A DNA stretch of 64,000 nucleotides from Clostridiaceae bacterium (GCA_024635995.1 JAGXHW010000022.1:1-64000), one strand, 5' to 3'. Shown: positions 35,121 through 44,704, counted from the stretch's first letter. Notes: generated by a model not told the origin, from the letters alone. Program-made: numbers and translations.

Positions 35121-36437
35121 ATGAGTAAGCCTTTATTATCAGCCCATTTCGAATCAAGAGAACCTTCCGATGTTCGTCTGGCCCAAATGAAGTATGATGA
35201 ACGCGAGGTAAAACCTGAAGCAGTGATCAATGTTGGTATCGGTAATGTGTCGCTGCCCACCAATCCTGCCATGATGGAAAGAATGTTTAACCTGGACGCA
35301 CCGGAAAGCCCCTTCAACAAAGGTGTGATTCGATACACAGGTACAGCTGGAACACCAGAAGCACAGGACGCTTTCAGGAACATCATGAAGGCGGAAGGGT
35401 TTGACACTAGTAAGCTGTTTGTGCAAGTGACCGATGGCGGATCCGCTGGTATGGAACTGGTCATTCTTGGTGTTTGCGGTCCTGCAGGTACTGGTGAAAA
35501 GCCATTGATGATGATTGACCCTGCTTATACCAACTATATTTCCTTTTCACAAAGAGTAGGACGAAAAACCATTACCCTGAAACGTTACCTGGACGAAAGT
35601 GGTAAGTTCGAATTACCAGAAATCAGCAAAATTGAAGAAACCATCAAATCCAGCAATCCGGGAGCCTTGTTGGTCATTCCCTATGACAATCCCACGGGTC
35701 AAATGTATTCCCATAAAACCATGGTTGAATTGGCTAAGTTGTGTGTAAAACACAACATGTGGATGATCAGTGACGAAGCCTACAGAGGACTTTACTATGA
35801 TGAAAACAAAAAATTGGTCAGCATCTGGGGTATTGACGACGAAGAAGTGCCGGGAATTGAAGGAAGAAGGATCAGTATTGAAACAGCTTCTAAGGTTTGG
35901 AATGCCTGCGGCCTGAGAATTGGTGCAGTTGTTACAGACAACAAGGAGTTTTATACCCGTTCAGTGGCTGAATACACTGCCAACTTATGTGCCAATGCCA
36001 TTGGTCAATATATATTTGGTGCTTTGGCCAAGGAAAGCAAAGAGGATCTGATGGGTTGGTGCAAAAGCCTACGGGAATACTACAAAGAGCAGATTTTCAT
36101 GGTGAACAACACCCTGAAGGAATTGGAGCCCGGTCTGATCGTTTCCAACCCGGACGCCTCCATTTACTCAGTTATTGATGTTCGCAATGTGGTAAAACCT
36201 GGCTTCGATTGTATTGACTTCGTGCTGTATTGTGCCGGCAAAGGTTCAGCGGTTATTGACGGGGTAGAGACCACCCTCCTGGTGGCCCCCATGAAAGGCT
36301 TCTACGACATTGCTCCGGGACAGCCAAACCCAGGCAGCACCCAGTTTCGTATTTCCTTCGTAGAATCCATTGAAAACATGGCCAAGGTGCCGGAACTGTT
36401 TGTGAAACTTCTAAGACAGTTTGAAGAACAAAGGTAA
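35121..36437 (+). CDS. Class I/II PLP aminotransferase
   Basis: 438-residue fold-type I aminotransferase. The PLP lysine is in SIETASKVWNACGLRIG; the Asp and Tyr that contact PLP are in WMISDEAYRGLYYDE; the family NPTG motif is in IPYDNPTGQMYS; the closing Arg is in TQFRISFV. It resembles the aspartate/aromatic branch but has no clear substrate marker. The ATG at 35121 follows GAGGAGAG; earlier in-frame starts lack a site. Single gene with its own terminator. Confidence 0.88.
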   Translation: MSKPLLSAHFESREPSDVRLAQMKYDEREVKPEAVINVGIGNVSLPTNPAMMERMFNLDAPESPFNKGVIRYTGTAGTPEAQDAFRNIMKAEGFDTSKLFVQVTDGGSAGMELVILGVCGPAGTGEKPLMMIDPAYTNYISFSQRVGRKTITLKRYLDESGKFELPEISKIEETIKSSNPGALLVIPYDNPTGQMYSHKTMVELAKLCVKHNMWMISDEAYRGLYYDENKKLVSIWGIDDEEVPGIEGRRISIETASKVWNACGLRIGAVVTDNKEFYTRSVAEYTANLCANAIGQYIFGALAKESKEDLMGWCKSLREYYKEQIFMVNNTLKELEPGLIVSNPDASIYSVIDVRNVVKPGFDCIDFVLYCAGKGSAVIDGVETTLLVAPMKGFYDIAPGQPNPGSTQFRISFVESIENMAKVPELFVKLLRQFEEQR

Positions 36438-36450
36438 ACATCGTAAACAG

Positions 36451-36491
36451 AAAACTGACAACTGAGAGAATCCTCAGTTGTCAGTTTTTTT
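36451..36491 (+). terminator. Rho-independent terminator after aminotransferase
   Basis: AAAACTGACAACTGAG (36451-36466) pairs perfectly with CTCAGTTGTCAGTTTT (36473-36488), followed by T residues. Confidence 0.93.
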
Positions 36492-36672
36492 TATTGTAAA
36501 GAAAACACTTTGTTATCATCCACAGGTGATCTTAAGTTAAATTGGGTATTCATAATACAATGATCCAACCATATACAAAACGGAAGTGGCAGCACATTAA
36601 AGGTCATTGATGATTGCATTCTATCCGATGACTAGGTGAACAAAGCCTCAATGTTATGAGGGAGGGTAAAAT

Positions 36673-37422
36673 ATGAAATTAACTGTACTGGGTAGCGGTG
36701 GATGGATTCCAACCAATGAAAACGAGACAGCCTGTTACATGATTGAAACCGACGAGGATCTGATTTTACTGGATGCAGGAACGGGGCTGAGTAACCTAAG
36801 CAAGTACCAGCATGTGATCCAGCACTATGAAACTCTGCACATCGTACTGAGTCACTATCATTTTGATCATATCATTGGGTTGTCGTATCTGCCCATGATG
36901 TTCAATAATCACAAGATTCGAATTTACGGACCGGGAGAACCAGCTTACTCCCAAGGAGTTAAGCAAATCCTGCACCGCTTTTTTAGTGAACCCTTTTCTG
37001 GCAGCTCAGCAGAAGAACTGACACCGAATATTAGCTTTATAGATTATAGGGAAGGAATGTTTAATGTTGGAAACGTGGAATTTGAAGCCTTTCAACAGCA
37101 TCATTCCCACGTTTCCTATGGGTTGAAGCTGGATGGCGCCCTGTATTATGCTTCCGACACTTCCCTGCTTCCTGAAACATTCCAGCGGGCAGAGGGGGTA
37201 AAGATGCTGCTCCACGATTGCTGGGAGTTAGAACCTGTTGAGGAATCCTTCCATTCATCCCTTGGCGAAATTTTGGAAGCCATTCCGGCCAAAGCAACAT
37301 ATCAGGTGGGTCTGGTGCACAGAAACCCCCGGTGGGGCTTGAATGAACTGGCGGCAGCCCAGGAAAAAATAGGCAGTCGATATGTAGTATTCATGGAAGA
37401 TTACCAGCATTATGAGTTATAA
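36673..37422 (+). CDS. MBL-fold metallo-hydrolase (RNase Z-like)
   Basis: 249-residue metallo-beta-lactamase-fold enzyme. The metal motif HxHxDH is in LSHYHFDHIIGL. Further ligands are in QHHSHVSYGLKLDG, YYASDTS and LLHDCWEL. The N-terminal VLGSGGWIPTNENETACYM, with its glycine loop, resembles the RNase Z/phosphodiesterase branch. It is too short and lacks the exosite arm to be called RNase Z. It lies 61 bases before gnd in the same direction and may share its transcript. Substrate unknown. Confidence 0.85.
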   Translation: MKLTVLGSGGWIPTNENETACYMIETDEDLILLDAGTGLSNLSKYQHVIQHYETLHIVLSHYHFDHIIGLSYLPMMFNNHKIRIYGPGEPAYSQGVKQILHRFFSEPFSGSSAEELTPNISFIDYREGMFNVGNVEFEAFQQHHSHVSYGLKLDGALYYASDTSLLPETFQRAEGVKMLLHDCWELEPVEESFHSSLGEILEAIPAKATYQVGLVHRNPRWGLNELAAAQEKIGSRYVVFMEDYQHYEL

Positions 37423-37483
37423 AGTCCAATTAGCTGACCTGACAAGATGGAATCATTCATAAGATTCGTAAGGAGGAAAAAAA

Positions 37484-38392
37484 ATGCAAATTGGAATAAT
37501 TGGCTTAGGTAAAATGGGATTACAACTGGCATTAAACATGAGGGAACAAGGCCAGGATGTTATTGGGTACAACCGAAGTCGGGATAAAGTAGTGGACCTT
37601 CTTGCAGAAGAAATTCAAGGGACAGATTCTTTGGAGGAACTGGTAAAGAGGCTGGAGTCTCCCCGGCATTTTTGGATCATGGTAACAGCAGGCCCGGCGG
37701 TTGATGCGGTGCTGAAAAATTTGTTGCCTTTACTGTCAGCTGGAGACTTGGTAATTGACGGGGGAAATTCCCATTATCGTGACACACTAAAACGGGCAAA
37801 AGTATTGGACGAAAGAGGCATTCATCTAATGGACATTGGTACCAGCGGAGGTATTGAAGGAGCACGCTACGGTGCCTGCATGATGGTGGGCGGCAGCCAA
37901 GAGCTTTTCAAAGACATGGAACCAGTACTTGCACCCCTTTGTGTACCCGGTGGCCTGGCTCATGTTGGACCAACCGGTGCAGGTCATTACGTGAAGATGA
38001 TACACAATGGTATAGAGTATGGCATGATGCAAGCCATTGGAGAGGGGTTTGAAATTCTGCATGAAAGTCCTTTCGAAGTGAACTACGCCCAAGTGGCCAA
38101 TGTGTGGCGACATGGTTCGGTGATTCGCGGATGGCTCATGGATTTGACGCACCAGGCATTTTTGGAGGATCCTAAGCTGGATTCCATCAGAGGGGTGGTC
38201 CATGCTTCCGGTGAGGGATTGTGGAGCGTTCAGGAAGCCCTTGACTTGTCAGTGCCGGTACCTGTCATCTCAGCTTCCCTATTTACACGGTATCGCTCCC
38301 AGCAGGAAGATACCTTTTCGGGCAAGGTGGTAGCAGGCTTACGAAATCAGTTTGGTGGTCACGCCACGGTGAAAAAGGAGGAAATTAAATGA
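37484..38392 (+). CDS. gnd: 6-phosphogluconate dehydrogenase, decarboxylating (short, GndA/YqeC-like)
   Basis: Oxidises 6-phosphogluconate to ribulose 5-phosphate, CO2 and NAD(P)H. 302 residues, the short tetrameric form. Seen: Rossmann GIIGLGKMG at the start, IDGGNSHYRDTLKRA, DIGTSGGIEGARYGACMMVGG, the catalytic GAGHYVKMIHNGIEYGMMQAI and a closing QFGGHAT. AAGGAGG precedes the ATG. Its stop overlaps the start of zwf (ATGA at 38389-38392), giving coupled synthesis of two oxidative pentose-phosphate enzymes. Confidence 0.95.
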   Translation: MQIGIIGLGKMGLQLALNMREQGQDVIGYNRSRDKVVDLLAEEIQGTDSLEELVKRLESPRHFWIMVTAGPAVDAVLKNLLPLLSAGDLVIDGGNSHYRDTLKRAKVLDERGIHLMDIGTSGGIEGARYGACMMVGGSQELFKDMEPVLAPLCVPGGLAHVGPTGAGHYVKMIHNGIEYGMMQAIGEGFEILHESPFEVNYAQVANVWRHGSVIRGWLMDLTHQAFLEDPKLDSIRGVVHASGEGLWSVQEALDLSVPVPVISASLFTRYRSQQEDTFSGKVVAGLRNQFGGHATVKKEEIK

Positions 38393-39849
38393 GTCCGGAA
38401 GACAGAGCCAGGGATTGTTTGTTGGTTGTTTTCGGCGCCACTGGTGATCTGACAAGACGCAAGCTGATTCCAGCCTTGTACCAGATGGAAAAGCAGCGTC
38501 AGCTACCTGATTCATTTGCTGTCATGGCCGTTGCACGGCGGCCTTATTCAATTGAGCAGTATTTGGCAGAAATCAGTGATACGGTAAAAGCGCATATTCA
38601 GGGCGGCATTGATAAAAATACCTGGAAAAAAATCACAGGACGGATTCATTACCAGCCCCTTCAGTTCGACCGGCCAGAAGATTATGAAAAACTTAAGGAA
38701 AAATTAGGCCACCTGGATGAGAAGCTGAATACCCGGGGAAATCGTCTATTTTACATGGCTGTTTCACCCCAGCATTTTGGCCCCATCGTTAACCAAATTG
38801 AAGAAAACAAATTGATCAGTCGAAGCCATGGCTGGCAACGGGTGATGATTGAGAAACCCTTTGGCCATGATGCCATTACTGCTGCTGAATTGAATAGGAC
38901 CCTGCGACAGTTCTTCGAAGAAGAAGAGATTTACCGCATTGATCATTACCTGGTAAAAGAAATGGTGCAAAACCTGATGACCATTCGGGCGGCAAACCAG
39001 ATTTTTGAGCCCACTTTGAACGCCGAACACATTGATCATGTGCAGATTATCTCCACAGAGGCGGATGGAGTGGGTATCCGTGGAGATTATTATGACAAAG
39101 CAGGAGCCCTCCGGGATATGGTGCAGAATCATATGTTGCAAATGCTGGCATTGACTGCGATGGATATGCCCAGCCTTTTAACTGCAGAAAAGCTGCGGGC
39201 AGAAAAGGTGCGTATTTTAAAAAGCCTGGTACCTTTGAAGCCTGAGCAAATGAAACACCATCTTGTGTTGGGCCAATACCAAGGTTATAGAAGCGAAGAA
39301 AATGTGTTTCCAGACTCGTCCACCGAAACCTTTGCGGCTCTTAAGATTTACATAAACAACTCGAGATGGCAGGGTGTGCCCTTTTACCTGAAAACGGGCA
39401 AGGGATTGTCAGAAAAGGCGGCACGCATCGTTATCCAGTACCGCTTGCCCCTAGGCTCCTGGAGTTTGGTGGAAACTACCCAGACATTAAAGCCAAACCG
39501 TCTAACCATCAACATTCAACCCCAGGAAGGTGTTGTACTTTCCTTCAACACCAAAGAACCGGGAACAGTGGACACCCTGCTGACTGTTAACATGGATTTT
39601 TGTCAGAACTGCCTGGCAGGCACCAACACACCGGAAGCCTATGAAAAACTGCTGGCAGATGCGATGAAGGGGGACCTGGCCTCTTTTACCCATTGGGATG
39701 AAGTAGAAGCTTCCTGGCAATGGATTGATGGGATCATCGACTGGGCAGAAAACCACCCTGAAGCGGTCAAGGATTATGCCCAGGGCTCACAGGGACCTGT
39801 GGAAGCAGATGGTCTGCTGAATCAGGATGATGGTTGTGAGTGGCTGTAA
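38389..39849 (+). CDS. zwf: Glucose-6-phosphate 1-dehydrogenase
   Basis: First enzyme of the oxidative pentose-phosphate path, 486 residues. Seen: the coenzyme loop VFGATGDLTRRKLIPALYQM and the active-site motif RIDHYLVKEMVQNL. The usual RIDHYLGKE carries Val in place of Gly here, but the catalytic His and both flanking residues are kept. EKPFGHD and the substrate-binding VPFYLKTGKGL are also present. It overlaps gnd by four bases. 6-phosphogluconolactonase is not adjacent. Confidence 0.95.
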   Translation: MSPEDRARDCLLVVFGATGDLTRRKLIPALYQMEKQRQLPDSFAVMAVARRPYSIEQYLAEISDTVKAHIQGGIDKNTWKKITGRIHYQPLQFDRPEDYEKLKEKLGHLDEKLNTRGNRLFYMAVSPQHFGPIVNQIEENKLISRSHGWQRVMIEKPFGHDAITAAELNRTLRQFFEEEEIYRIDHYLVKEMVQNLMTIRAANQIFEPTLNAEHIDHVQIISTEADGVGIRGDYYDKAGALRDMVQNHMLQMLALTAMDMPSLLTAEKLRAEKVRILKSLVPLKPEQMKHHLVLGQYQGYRSEENVFPDSSTETFAALKIYINNSRWQGVPFYLKTGKGLSEKAARIVIQYRLPLGSWSLVETTQTLKPNRLTINIQPQEGVVLSFNTKEPGTVDTLLTVNMDFCQNCLAGTNTPEAYEKLLADAMKGDLASFTHWDEVEASWQWIDGIIDWAENHPEAVKDYAQGSQGPVEADGLLNQDDGCEWL

Positions 39850-39868
39850 TGTTGAAAGGAGGGGAACA

Positions 39869-40504
39869 ATGAAACTGACGGGAGAAATCATCGACATCAG
39901 CATGGAAATATCTGAAGACATGATGGTATATAAAAACCGGGAAGAAAACCGGCCCAGCATCAGGATAACCCGTGATTTTGAGAAAAGCACAGCCTTTGAA
40001 ACAGAAGTGACCATGGGCATGCACACGGGCACTCATCTGGACATGCCGTTGCATATGATACCGGAGGGTGAGACATTAGACAACCTTCAACTGAAACAAG
40101 TGGTCACACCTTGCAGGGTGTTGGATTTGACTGAGGTGGAAGGTGGCATCTCAGATCAGGATCTGAAGAATAAAGAAATACCAGAAGGAAAATTTATTCT
40201 ACTGAAAACCCGAAATTCTGACCAGGATTTCTTTGACTTTTCTTTTGTATACCTGGCTGCTTCAGGGGCTGTTTGGTTGAATAACCTGGGAGTGACCGGG
40301 GTGGGTATTGACGCTTTAGGCATCGAACGGGACCAGCCGGAAAGGGAAACACACAAAACACTGCTGGGGAACGGGATTCTTATTATTGAAGGACTCCGTC
40401 TTTCAGAGGTAGTCGAAGGAGAGTATCTCTTGGTGGCTGCTCCGCTGAAAATTAAAGGTGCAGAAGCGGCACCGGTACGGGCATTTTTGATGCCTTTTGC
40501 ATAG
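39869..40504 (+). CDS. Cyclase-family protein (kynurenine formamidase-like)
   Basis: 211 residues of the metal-dependent cyclase/KynB family (PF04199), which hydrolyse N-formyl or lactam-type amides. The signature metal motif HTGTHLDMPLHM is present, and the N-terminal IIDISMEISEDM and C-terminal LLGNGILIIEGLRLSEV match. AAAGGAGG fixes the ATG at 39869. It follows zwf by 19 bases and is probably co-transcribed, although the functional link is unclear. Members outside tryptophan breakdown have diverse or unknown substrates. Confidence 0.87.
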   Translation: MKLTGEIIDISMEISEDMMVYKNREENRPSIRITRDFEKSTAFETEVTMGMHTGTHLDMPLHMIPEGETLDNLQLKQVVTPCRVLDLTEVEGGISDQDLKNKEIPEGKFILLKTRNSDQDFFDFSFVYLAASGAVWLNNLGVTGVGIDALGIERDQPERETHKTLLGNGILIIEGLRLSEVVEGEYLLVAAPLKIKGAEAAPVRAFLMPFA

Positions 40505-40518
40505 CGCTTTCTTTTCGC

Positions 40519-41427
40519 TTAATACGCTAATGATTCAAGGTAAACCTGCACCTGTTCCAGCTCAGGAATAGAGGTGCGGGCACCGGGTTGCTGCACCGAC
40601 AGGGCGGAAGATGCAGATGAGAATTTAAGGTTTTCGGATAAGCTGAAACCCTTCAGTAAACCGAAGGCAAAAGCACCGTGGAATACATCCCCTGCACCGG
40701 TTGTATCAACAGCTTTTACAGTGTAGGCAGATAATCGTACTGTCTTCCCATCATCCAGATAAAGAAGACCCTGTTCTCCAAGGGTGACCACCACTTGGGC
40801 TTTTCCCAGTTGCTGAAGTTTTTGAAGGCATGAATTAGCAGCACTGTCACTGTTCAGGGACTCGGTCTGACAATAATTTAAGGCAAAAGATTTAGATGTG
40901 ATCAGGTAATCAACCTTGCCAGCCAACTCCAGCGTAGCTGGCTTAACAGAGCCTGCATCCAGTACGGACAGTGCTTTCGGGTACATTTCCAGTGCTTTCA
41001 GAGAAGCTCCCAGTTCATGACCGTCCATGAGCAGCACCTGGGGATTCAATGCATCGTTTAATTTCTCTACATTTGCCATGGGCATTGGGGATTTGCGCAC
41101 ATTAAGAATGGTGCGGCTGCCGTTTTGAACATTCACCAGAATGGCAGAATAGGGGGTGGGGTTGTCGTCATTTACCTGCAACAGATGAAGATCAACACCA
41201 ATTTCTTTCAACTCCTGAACAATACGGCTGCCATATACGTCCTGACCAACCTGTCCCATGAAACCTGTTGAAACCCTCCACTTGGCCAATAAGTAGGAGG
41301 CATTTGCGGCAGGGCCGCCACCGCATTCTGTTTTTTCTTCCAGGACAAATTTATGATCTTCCTCAGGAAACTGAGGCAGTGACAGCACGACGTCATAGGA
41401 AGCATGTCCAATACAGAGTACATCCAT
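40519..41427 (-). CDS. PfkB-family carbohydrate kinase
   Basis: 302-residue ribokinase-like sugar or nucleoside kinase. Seen: the N-terminal GHASYDVVLSLPQFPEED, the glycine pair in ECGGGPAANASYLLAKW, and the C-terminal ATP and anion-hole motif VDTTGAGDVFHGAFAFGLL with the catalytic Asp. AAGGAGAA precedes the ATG on the minus strand. It is convergent with the cyclase-family gene at a 14-base gap. Substrate not determinable; ribokinase, fructokinase or sulfofructose kinase relatives are all possible. Confidence 0.9.
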   Translation of the reverse strand: MDVLCIGHASYDVVLSLPQFPEEDHKFVLEEKTECGGGPAANASYLLAKWRVSTGFMGQVGQDVYGSRIVQELKEIGVDLHLLQVNDDNPTPYSAILVNVQNGSRTILNVRKSPMPMANVEKLNDALNPQVLLMDGHELGASLKALEMYPKALSVLDAGSVKPATLELAGKVDYLITSKSFALNYCQTESLNSDSAANSCLQKLQQLGKAQVVVTLGEQGLLYLDDGKTVRLSAYTVKAVDTTGAGDVFHGAFAFGLLKGFSLSENLKFSSASSALSVQQPGARTSIPELEQVQVYLESLAY

Positions 41428-41545
41428 GATAATTTCTCCTTATGTCCTGATTTATTATACGAACCATGACTGTATTCTTCATACATACCCCAATGACCTT
41501 CAATATTAAACCGGAACCGAAAGTGTGAAAAGAGGTGAGATGGTA

Positions 41546-42283
41546 ATGAGTGAGAACCTGGAAATAATAAAGCAGAAAATCAAGAAAGCCAAAGCCATTG
41601 TGTATTTTGGAGGTGCGGGGACATCAACAGAAAGTGATATCCCGGATTTTAGGACAGAGAGTGGGTTATATAACCAACCGGAGTTTGCAGGGCGTGATCC
41701 ACAGGCGTTGCTTAGCATCCGCACGCTCTACAACGAACCGGAACTGTTTTACGCCTATTATCGAACCCACAGGCTGTTTCCCAAAGCTAAACCCAATAAA
41801 GCGCACCAGGTGTTGGCCAGGTGGGAGCAGGAGGAGAAGCTGAAGGCTGTTATCACCCAGAACATAGACGGACTCCATCAAATGGCCGGCAGTCAAAAGG
41901 TGTTGGAACTGCACGGCTCTGTTCATCATAACTATTGCACAGAATGCCAGCGTGAAGCCACACTGGAAGAAATGACCGATCCTGGACGCCAGGTGCCTGT
42001 GTGTCGTTATTGTGAGGGAATGCTACGTCCCGGTGTGGTGTTTTTTGGGGAACCCCTTGACCAAAAAATCCTGCACCAGGCAGTGGAAGCTCTGAAGGCA
42101 GCTGATTTTTTAATTGTAGGAGGCACTTCACTGGTGGTGTATCCGGCCGCTGGGTTAATCGACTACTTTACAGGAGAAGATATGTTGCTTATTAATCGAG
42201 ACACAACCCCCTTCGATAACCGGGCCACCTGGGTGATTCACGATTCCATCGGGGAGGTTTTGTGGCAGTTGGCAAAGACATAA
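41546..42283 (+). CDS. NAD-dependent protein deacylase, sirtuin (CobB-like)
   Basis: Sir2-family lysine deacylase, about 245 residues. Seen: NAD motif FGGAGTSTESDIPDFR (the bacterial GAGxSxxSGIPDFR with Asp in place of Gly), TQNIDGLHQMAG, the catalytic His in LELHGSVHHNY and the zinc-ribbon pairs CTEC and CRYC. RPGVVFFGEPL fits class U/III sirtuins. GAGGTGA with a 7-base spacer supports ATG 41546. It regulates metabolic enzymes by removing acyl groups. Single gene with terminator. Confidence 0.94.
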   Translation: MSENLEIIKQKIKKAKAIVYFGGAGTSTESDIPDFRTESGLYNQPEFAGRDPQALLSIRTLYNEPELFYAYYRTHRLFPKAKPNKAHQVLARWEQEEKLKAVITQNIDGLHQMAGSQKVLELHGSVHHNYCTECQREATLEEMTDPGRQVPVCRYCEGMLRPGVVFFGEPLDQKILHQAVEALKAADFLIVGGTSLVVYPAAGLIDYFTGEDMLLINRDTTPFDNRATWVIHDSIGEVLWQLAKT

Positions 42284-42312
42284 AACCTGAAAAACGATAA
42301 TAATTAATGAAT

Positions 42313-42347
42313 ATGCAACCGCCTTGACTGTAACGGTTGCATTTTTA
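42313..42347 (+). terminator. Rho-independent terminator after sirtuin gene
   Basis: ATGCAACCG (42313-42321) pairs with CGGTTGCAT (42334-42342), followed by TTTT. Confidence 0.85.
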
Positions 42348-42420
42348 TATTGATTAGTATATGACTTGATCCTTCTAATCTGGTATTATGTTAGTATATG
42401 AAAAAAAGCAGGGGTTCTTT

Positions 42421-42651
42421 ATGAAAAAAAATAGGATCACACAAAAAATCATATGGACTATGATCATACTTGGTTTTGCCGTCATTGAATTTCCAGGGAT
42501 ACTTTTTATCAACCGTATAGAACCGTATCTAATTGGCATGCCTTTTTTATATGGGTTTGTGCTGGTGGTGTGGGTGAATATGTGCCTGGTATTAGGCGTG
42601 GCTTATTATTATAACTGGGGAAAAAAGCCTAAACAGCGGGGTGACCAGTAA
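42421..42651 (+). CDS. Small two-helix membrane protein (symporter small-subunit type)
   Basis: 76 residues with two hydrophobic helices (about 10-30 and 40-64) separated by NRIEPYLIGMPFLYGF. This resembles the small companion subunits (DUF3311/YhdT-like) encoded directly before sodium:solute symporters. That context is kept here only as a remnant: a 21-residue frame starting MDTIALPLLVIGGY follows one base after its stop and then ends. With its partner lost the protein may have no function. GCAGGGG lies 10 bases before the ATG. Confidence 0.6.
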   Translation: MKKNRITQKIIWTMIILGFAVIEFPGILFINRIEPYLIGMPFLYGFVLVVWVNMCLVLGVAYYYNWGKKPKQRGDQ

Positions 42652-42652
42652 A

Positions 42653-42718
42653 ATGGATACCATTGCATTGCCTCTACTTGTCATTGGGGGATACATGTTT
42701 ATACCACATCGTTTTTAA
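42653..42718 (+). pseudogene. Truncated start of a sodium:solute symporter
   Basis: ATG at 42653 opens a frame reading MDTIALPLLVIGGYMFIP, then stops at 42718. The sequence and position (directly after a small two-helix subunit) match the first half-helix of sodium:solute symporters, which are about 480 residues long. The remainder is deleted; about 70 bases later the next gene begins. Confidence 0.5.
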
Positions 42719-42790
42719 AAAATGGAGAATATGATAGACCAGTATCAAATCGTATAGTTAATAACTTAGGAATAGAGCAGGAGGAGGCAA

Positions 42791-43930
42791 ATGGACAAAT
42801 TTAGTGTGATAAGACAAAAATATCCCGCAACGCAATCGCAGGCATACCTGGATACTTCAACTACCGGCCTTTTTTCAAAAGATACGTATGAAGCCATGAA
42901 AGCAGTGTTGGATAAGCGGCACATGGATGGGGTTTCCATCACAGAATACTGGGAAAGCTGGAAAGAGGCTGATGAATGGCGGACTGTTTTTGCAGGGATG
43001 ATTGGGGCTCAGGCTGACGAGGTGTTTTATGGTAAAGATAGCTCAGATATGCTCAATACCTTCATTTGCGGTGTGGACATACCAAAAGGCAGCAACGTAT
43101 TGGTGCCGGATATATCTTTTCCTTCCACAAGAAATGCTTGGCTGAACCGGGAAAAAGATGGTCTCCAGGTGCGGTACCTAAAAAATGAAAATGGTGTGGT
43201 GACCACTGACCAGATTATTGAAAACATGGACAAGAACACATTTGCTGTTTCTATATGTTCAGTGGAGCCTTCCTCCGGTTATCATTATGAAATTAAACGG
43301 CTGGGAGAACTCTGCAGAAAAAAAGGCATTTACCTGGTGGTGGATGCCACCCAAAGCCTTGGTGCCATGGACCTTGACGTGGTAGAGATGCAAATTGACG
43401 TGATGGTTACCTCCACCTATAAGTGGCTGAACAATTTGTTTGGTTTTGGAGTGGGGTACATGCGAAAGGCACTGCTCGACACCATTGAGCCCATGCATGT
43501 AGGTTGGACAGGGGTTCGTGACCGCATGAAGGATTTCACCAACCTGGAATTGGTGCTGCACCAAGGTGCACAAAAGTTTGAAACCGGGGGCTTAAACTGG
43601 ATAGGATTGAAAGGACTTCAGTCGTCAGTTGATACCTATATGAACCTTGGTAAGAAGGATGTGGAGACACATATCCTGAAGCTGGTTGATTTGTTATACG
43701 GGAAAATGGAGGAAGTGAAACAAGTCGAAATTTATCCGGTTCTTGCTGTTGAAAACCGCAGTGGCATTGTCTATCTGAAGCTACGGGAAGGATTCACATG
43801 GAACCAGGATTTTTTCGATGAGCGTGGAGTCAAGTTGAATATGTCAGGTAATAAAGTACGCGTGGGCATTCATTTTTATAACAATGAGTCAGATATTCTG
43901 GCGCTGATCGATGCATTAAAAGAACTGTAA
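42791..43930 (+). CDS. Class V PLP aminotransferase (cysteine desulfurase/kynureninase-like fold)
   Basis: 379-residue fold-type I enzyme. Seen: YLDTSTTGLFSKDTYEAM at the start, YLVVDATQSLGAMDLDV (the Asp that contacts the PLP ring), and the PLP lysine in VMVTSTYKWLNNLFGFG. The closing FDERGVKLNMSGNKVRVGIHFYNNESDI is typical of class V. No mobile Cys loop like that of IscS is evident, so a transaminase or lyase role is more likely than sulfur transfer. GGAGGAGG precedes the ATG. Substrate unknown. Confidence 0.88.
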   Translation: MDKFSVIRQKYPATQSQAYLDTSTTGLFSKDTYEAMKAVLDKRHMDGVSITEYWESWKEADEWRTVFAGMIGAQADEVFYGKDSSDMLNTFICGVDIPKGSNVLVPDISFPSTRNAWLNREKDGLQVRYLKNENGVVTTDQIIENMDKNTFAVSICSVEPSSGYHYEIKRLGELCRKKGIYLVVDATQSLGAMDLDVVEMQIDVMVTSTYKWLNNLFGFGVGYMRKALLDTIEPMHVGWTGVRDRMKDFTNLELVLHQGAQKFETGGLNWIGLKGLQSSVDTYMNLGKKDVETHILKLVDLLYGKMEEVKQVEIYPVLAVENRSGIVYLKLREGFTWNQDFFDERGVKLNMSGNKVRVGIHFYNNESDILALIDALKEL

Positions 43931-43989
43931 AGACTAGTTCCTTTCCTAAAGCATAGTTTTTCTTAATAGAACAGGTGTCATAAACCAAC

Positions 43990-44679
43990 TTACTCATCAG
44001 CAAACCGATAACCAACGCCAACTTCCGTTAATATAAACTGGGGGTTGGCGGTGTTTTTTTCGATTTTTCTCCGAAGGTTAGCCATGTAGACCCTTACATT
44101 TTTTGTATCGATACTTTCATAGCCCCATACCTGTTTAAATATATAGTTGTGAGTGAGTACTTTACCCTTGTTGGCAATGAGCAGAAGCAAAAGTTTATAT
44201 TCAATGGGTGTAAGGTGTATTTCCCGGTCATCGATGAGTACCCTTCTTTTATCGTAGTCAACTGTCAGAGATTTGCTGAAAAAGATGGATTCTTCAGGCT
44301 GCATCGATGATTTTGCCATGTTTCTTTCCACTACACGGATACGAGCCATCAGCTCGCCCATATAAAAGGGTTTTGTAACATAGTCATCGACCCCGAGATC
44401 CAGGGCTTCGATTTTTTCCTTTTCCTGACCACGGGCTGAAACCACCAGTATAGGCACTTCAGAGCAGGTGCGGAGCTCCTTAATAACGTCGATGCCATCC
44501 TTGTCAGGCAAACCCAGGTCCAACAGTATAACATCAGGGTTATGGGAAGAAAACATGAACAAACCCTCGGCAGCGCTACTGGCAGTCAGTACTTTATAAC
44601 CATCTTTTTCCAATGAGACTGCGATGAAATTTGATATGTATTTGTCGTCTTCTACGATGAGGATTGTTAGTTTATTCAT
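43990..44679 (-). CDS. kdpE: KdpE-type response regulator (OmpR family)
   Basis: 229-residue two-component regulator. The receiver domain has the acidic pair in LIVEDDKYI, phospho-acceptor Asp in VILLDLGLPDKDG, Thr/Ser in ILVVSARG and Lys in DDYVTKPF. The C-terminal winged helix ends GKVLTHNYIFKQVWG and ILTEVGVGYRF. The ATG at 44679 has AGGAGG upstream. It lies 25 bases after the sensor kinase gene on the same strand. KdpE controls high-affinity potassium uptake in other bacteria; here it sits with a TrkA-type protein instead of kdpFABC. Confidence 0.9.
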   Translation of the reverse strand: MNKLTILIVEDDKYISNFIAVSLEKDGYKVLTASSAAEGLFMFSSHNPDVILLDLGLPDKDGIDVIKELRTCSEVPILVVSARGQEKEKIEALDLGVDDYVTKPFYMGELMARIRVVERNMAKSSMQPEESIFFSKSLTVDYDKRRVLIDDREIHLTPIEYKLLLLLIANKGKVLTHNYIFKQVWGYESIDTKNVRVYMANLRRKIEKNTANPQFILTEVGVGYRFADE

Positions 44680-44704
44680 GGGTATCCTCCTGTTTGTTTT
44701 CGAA

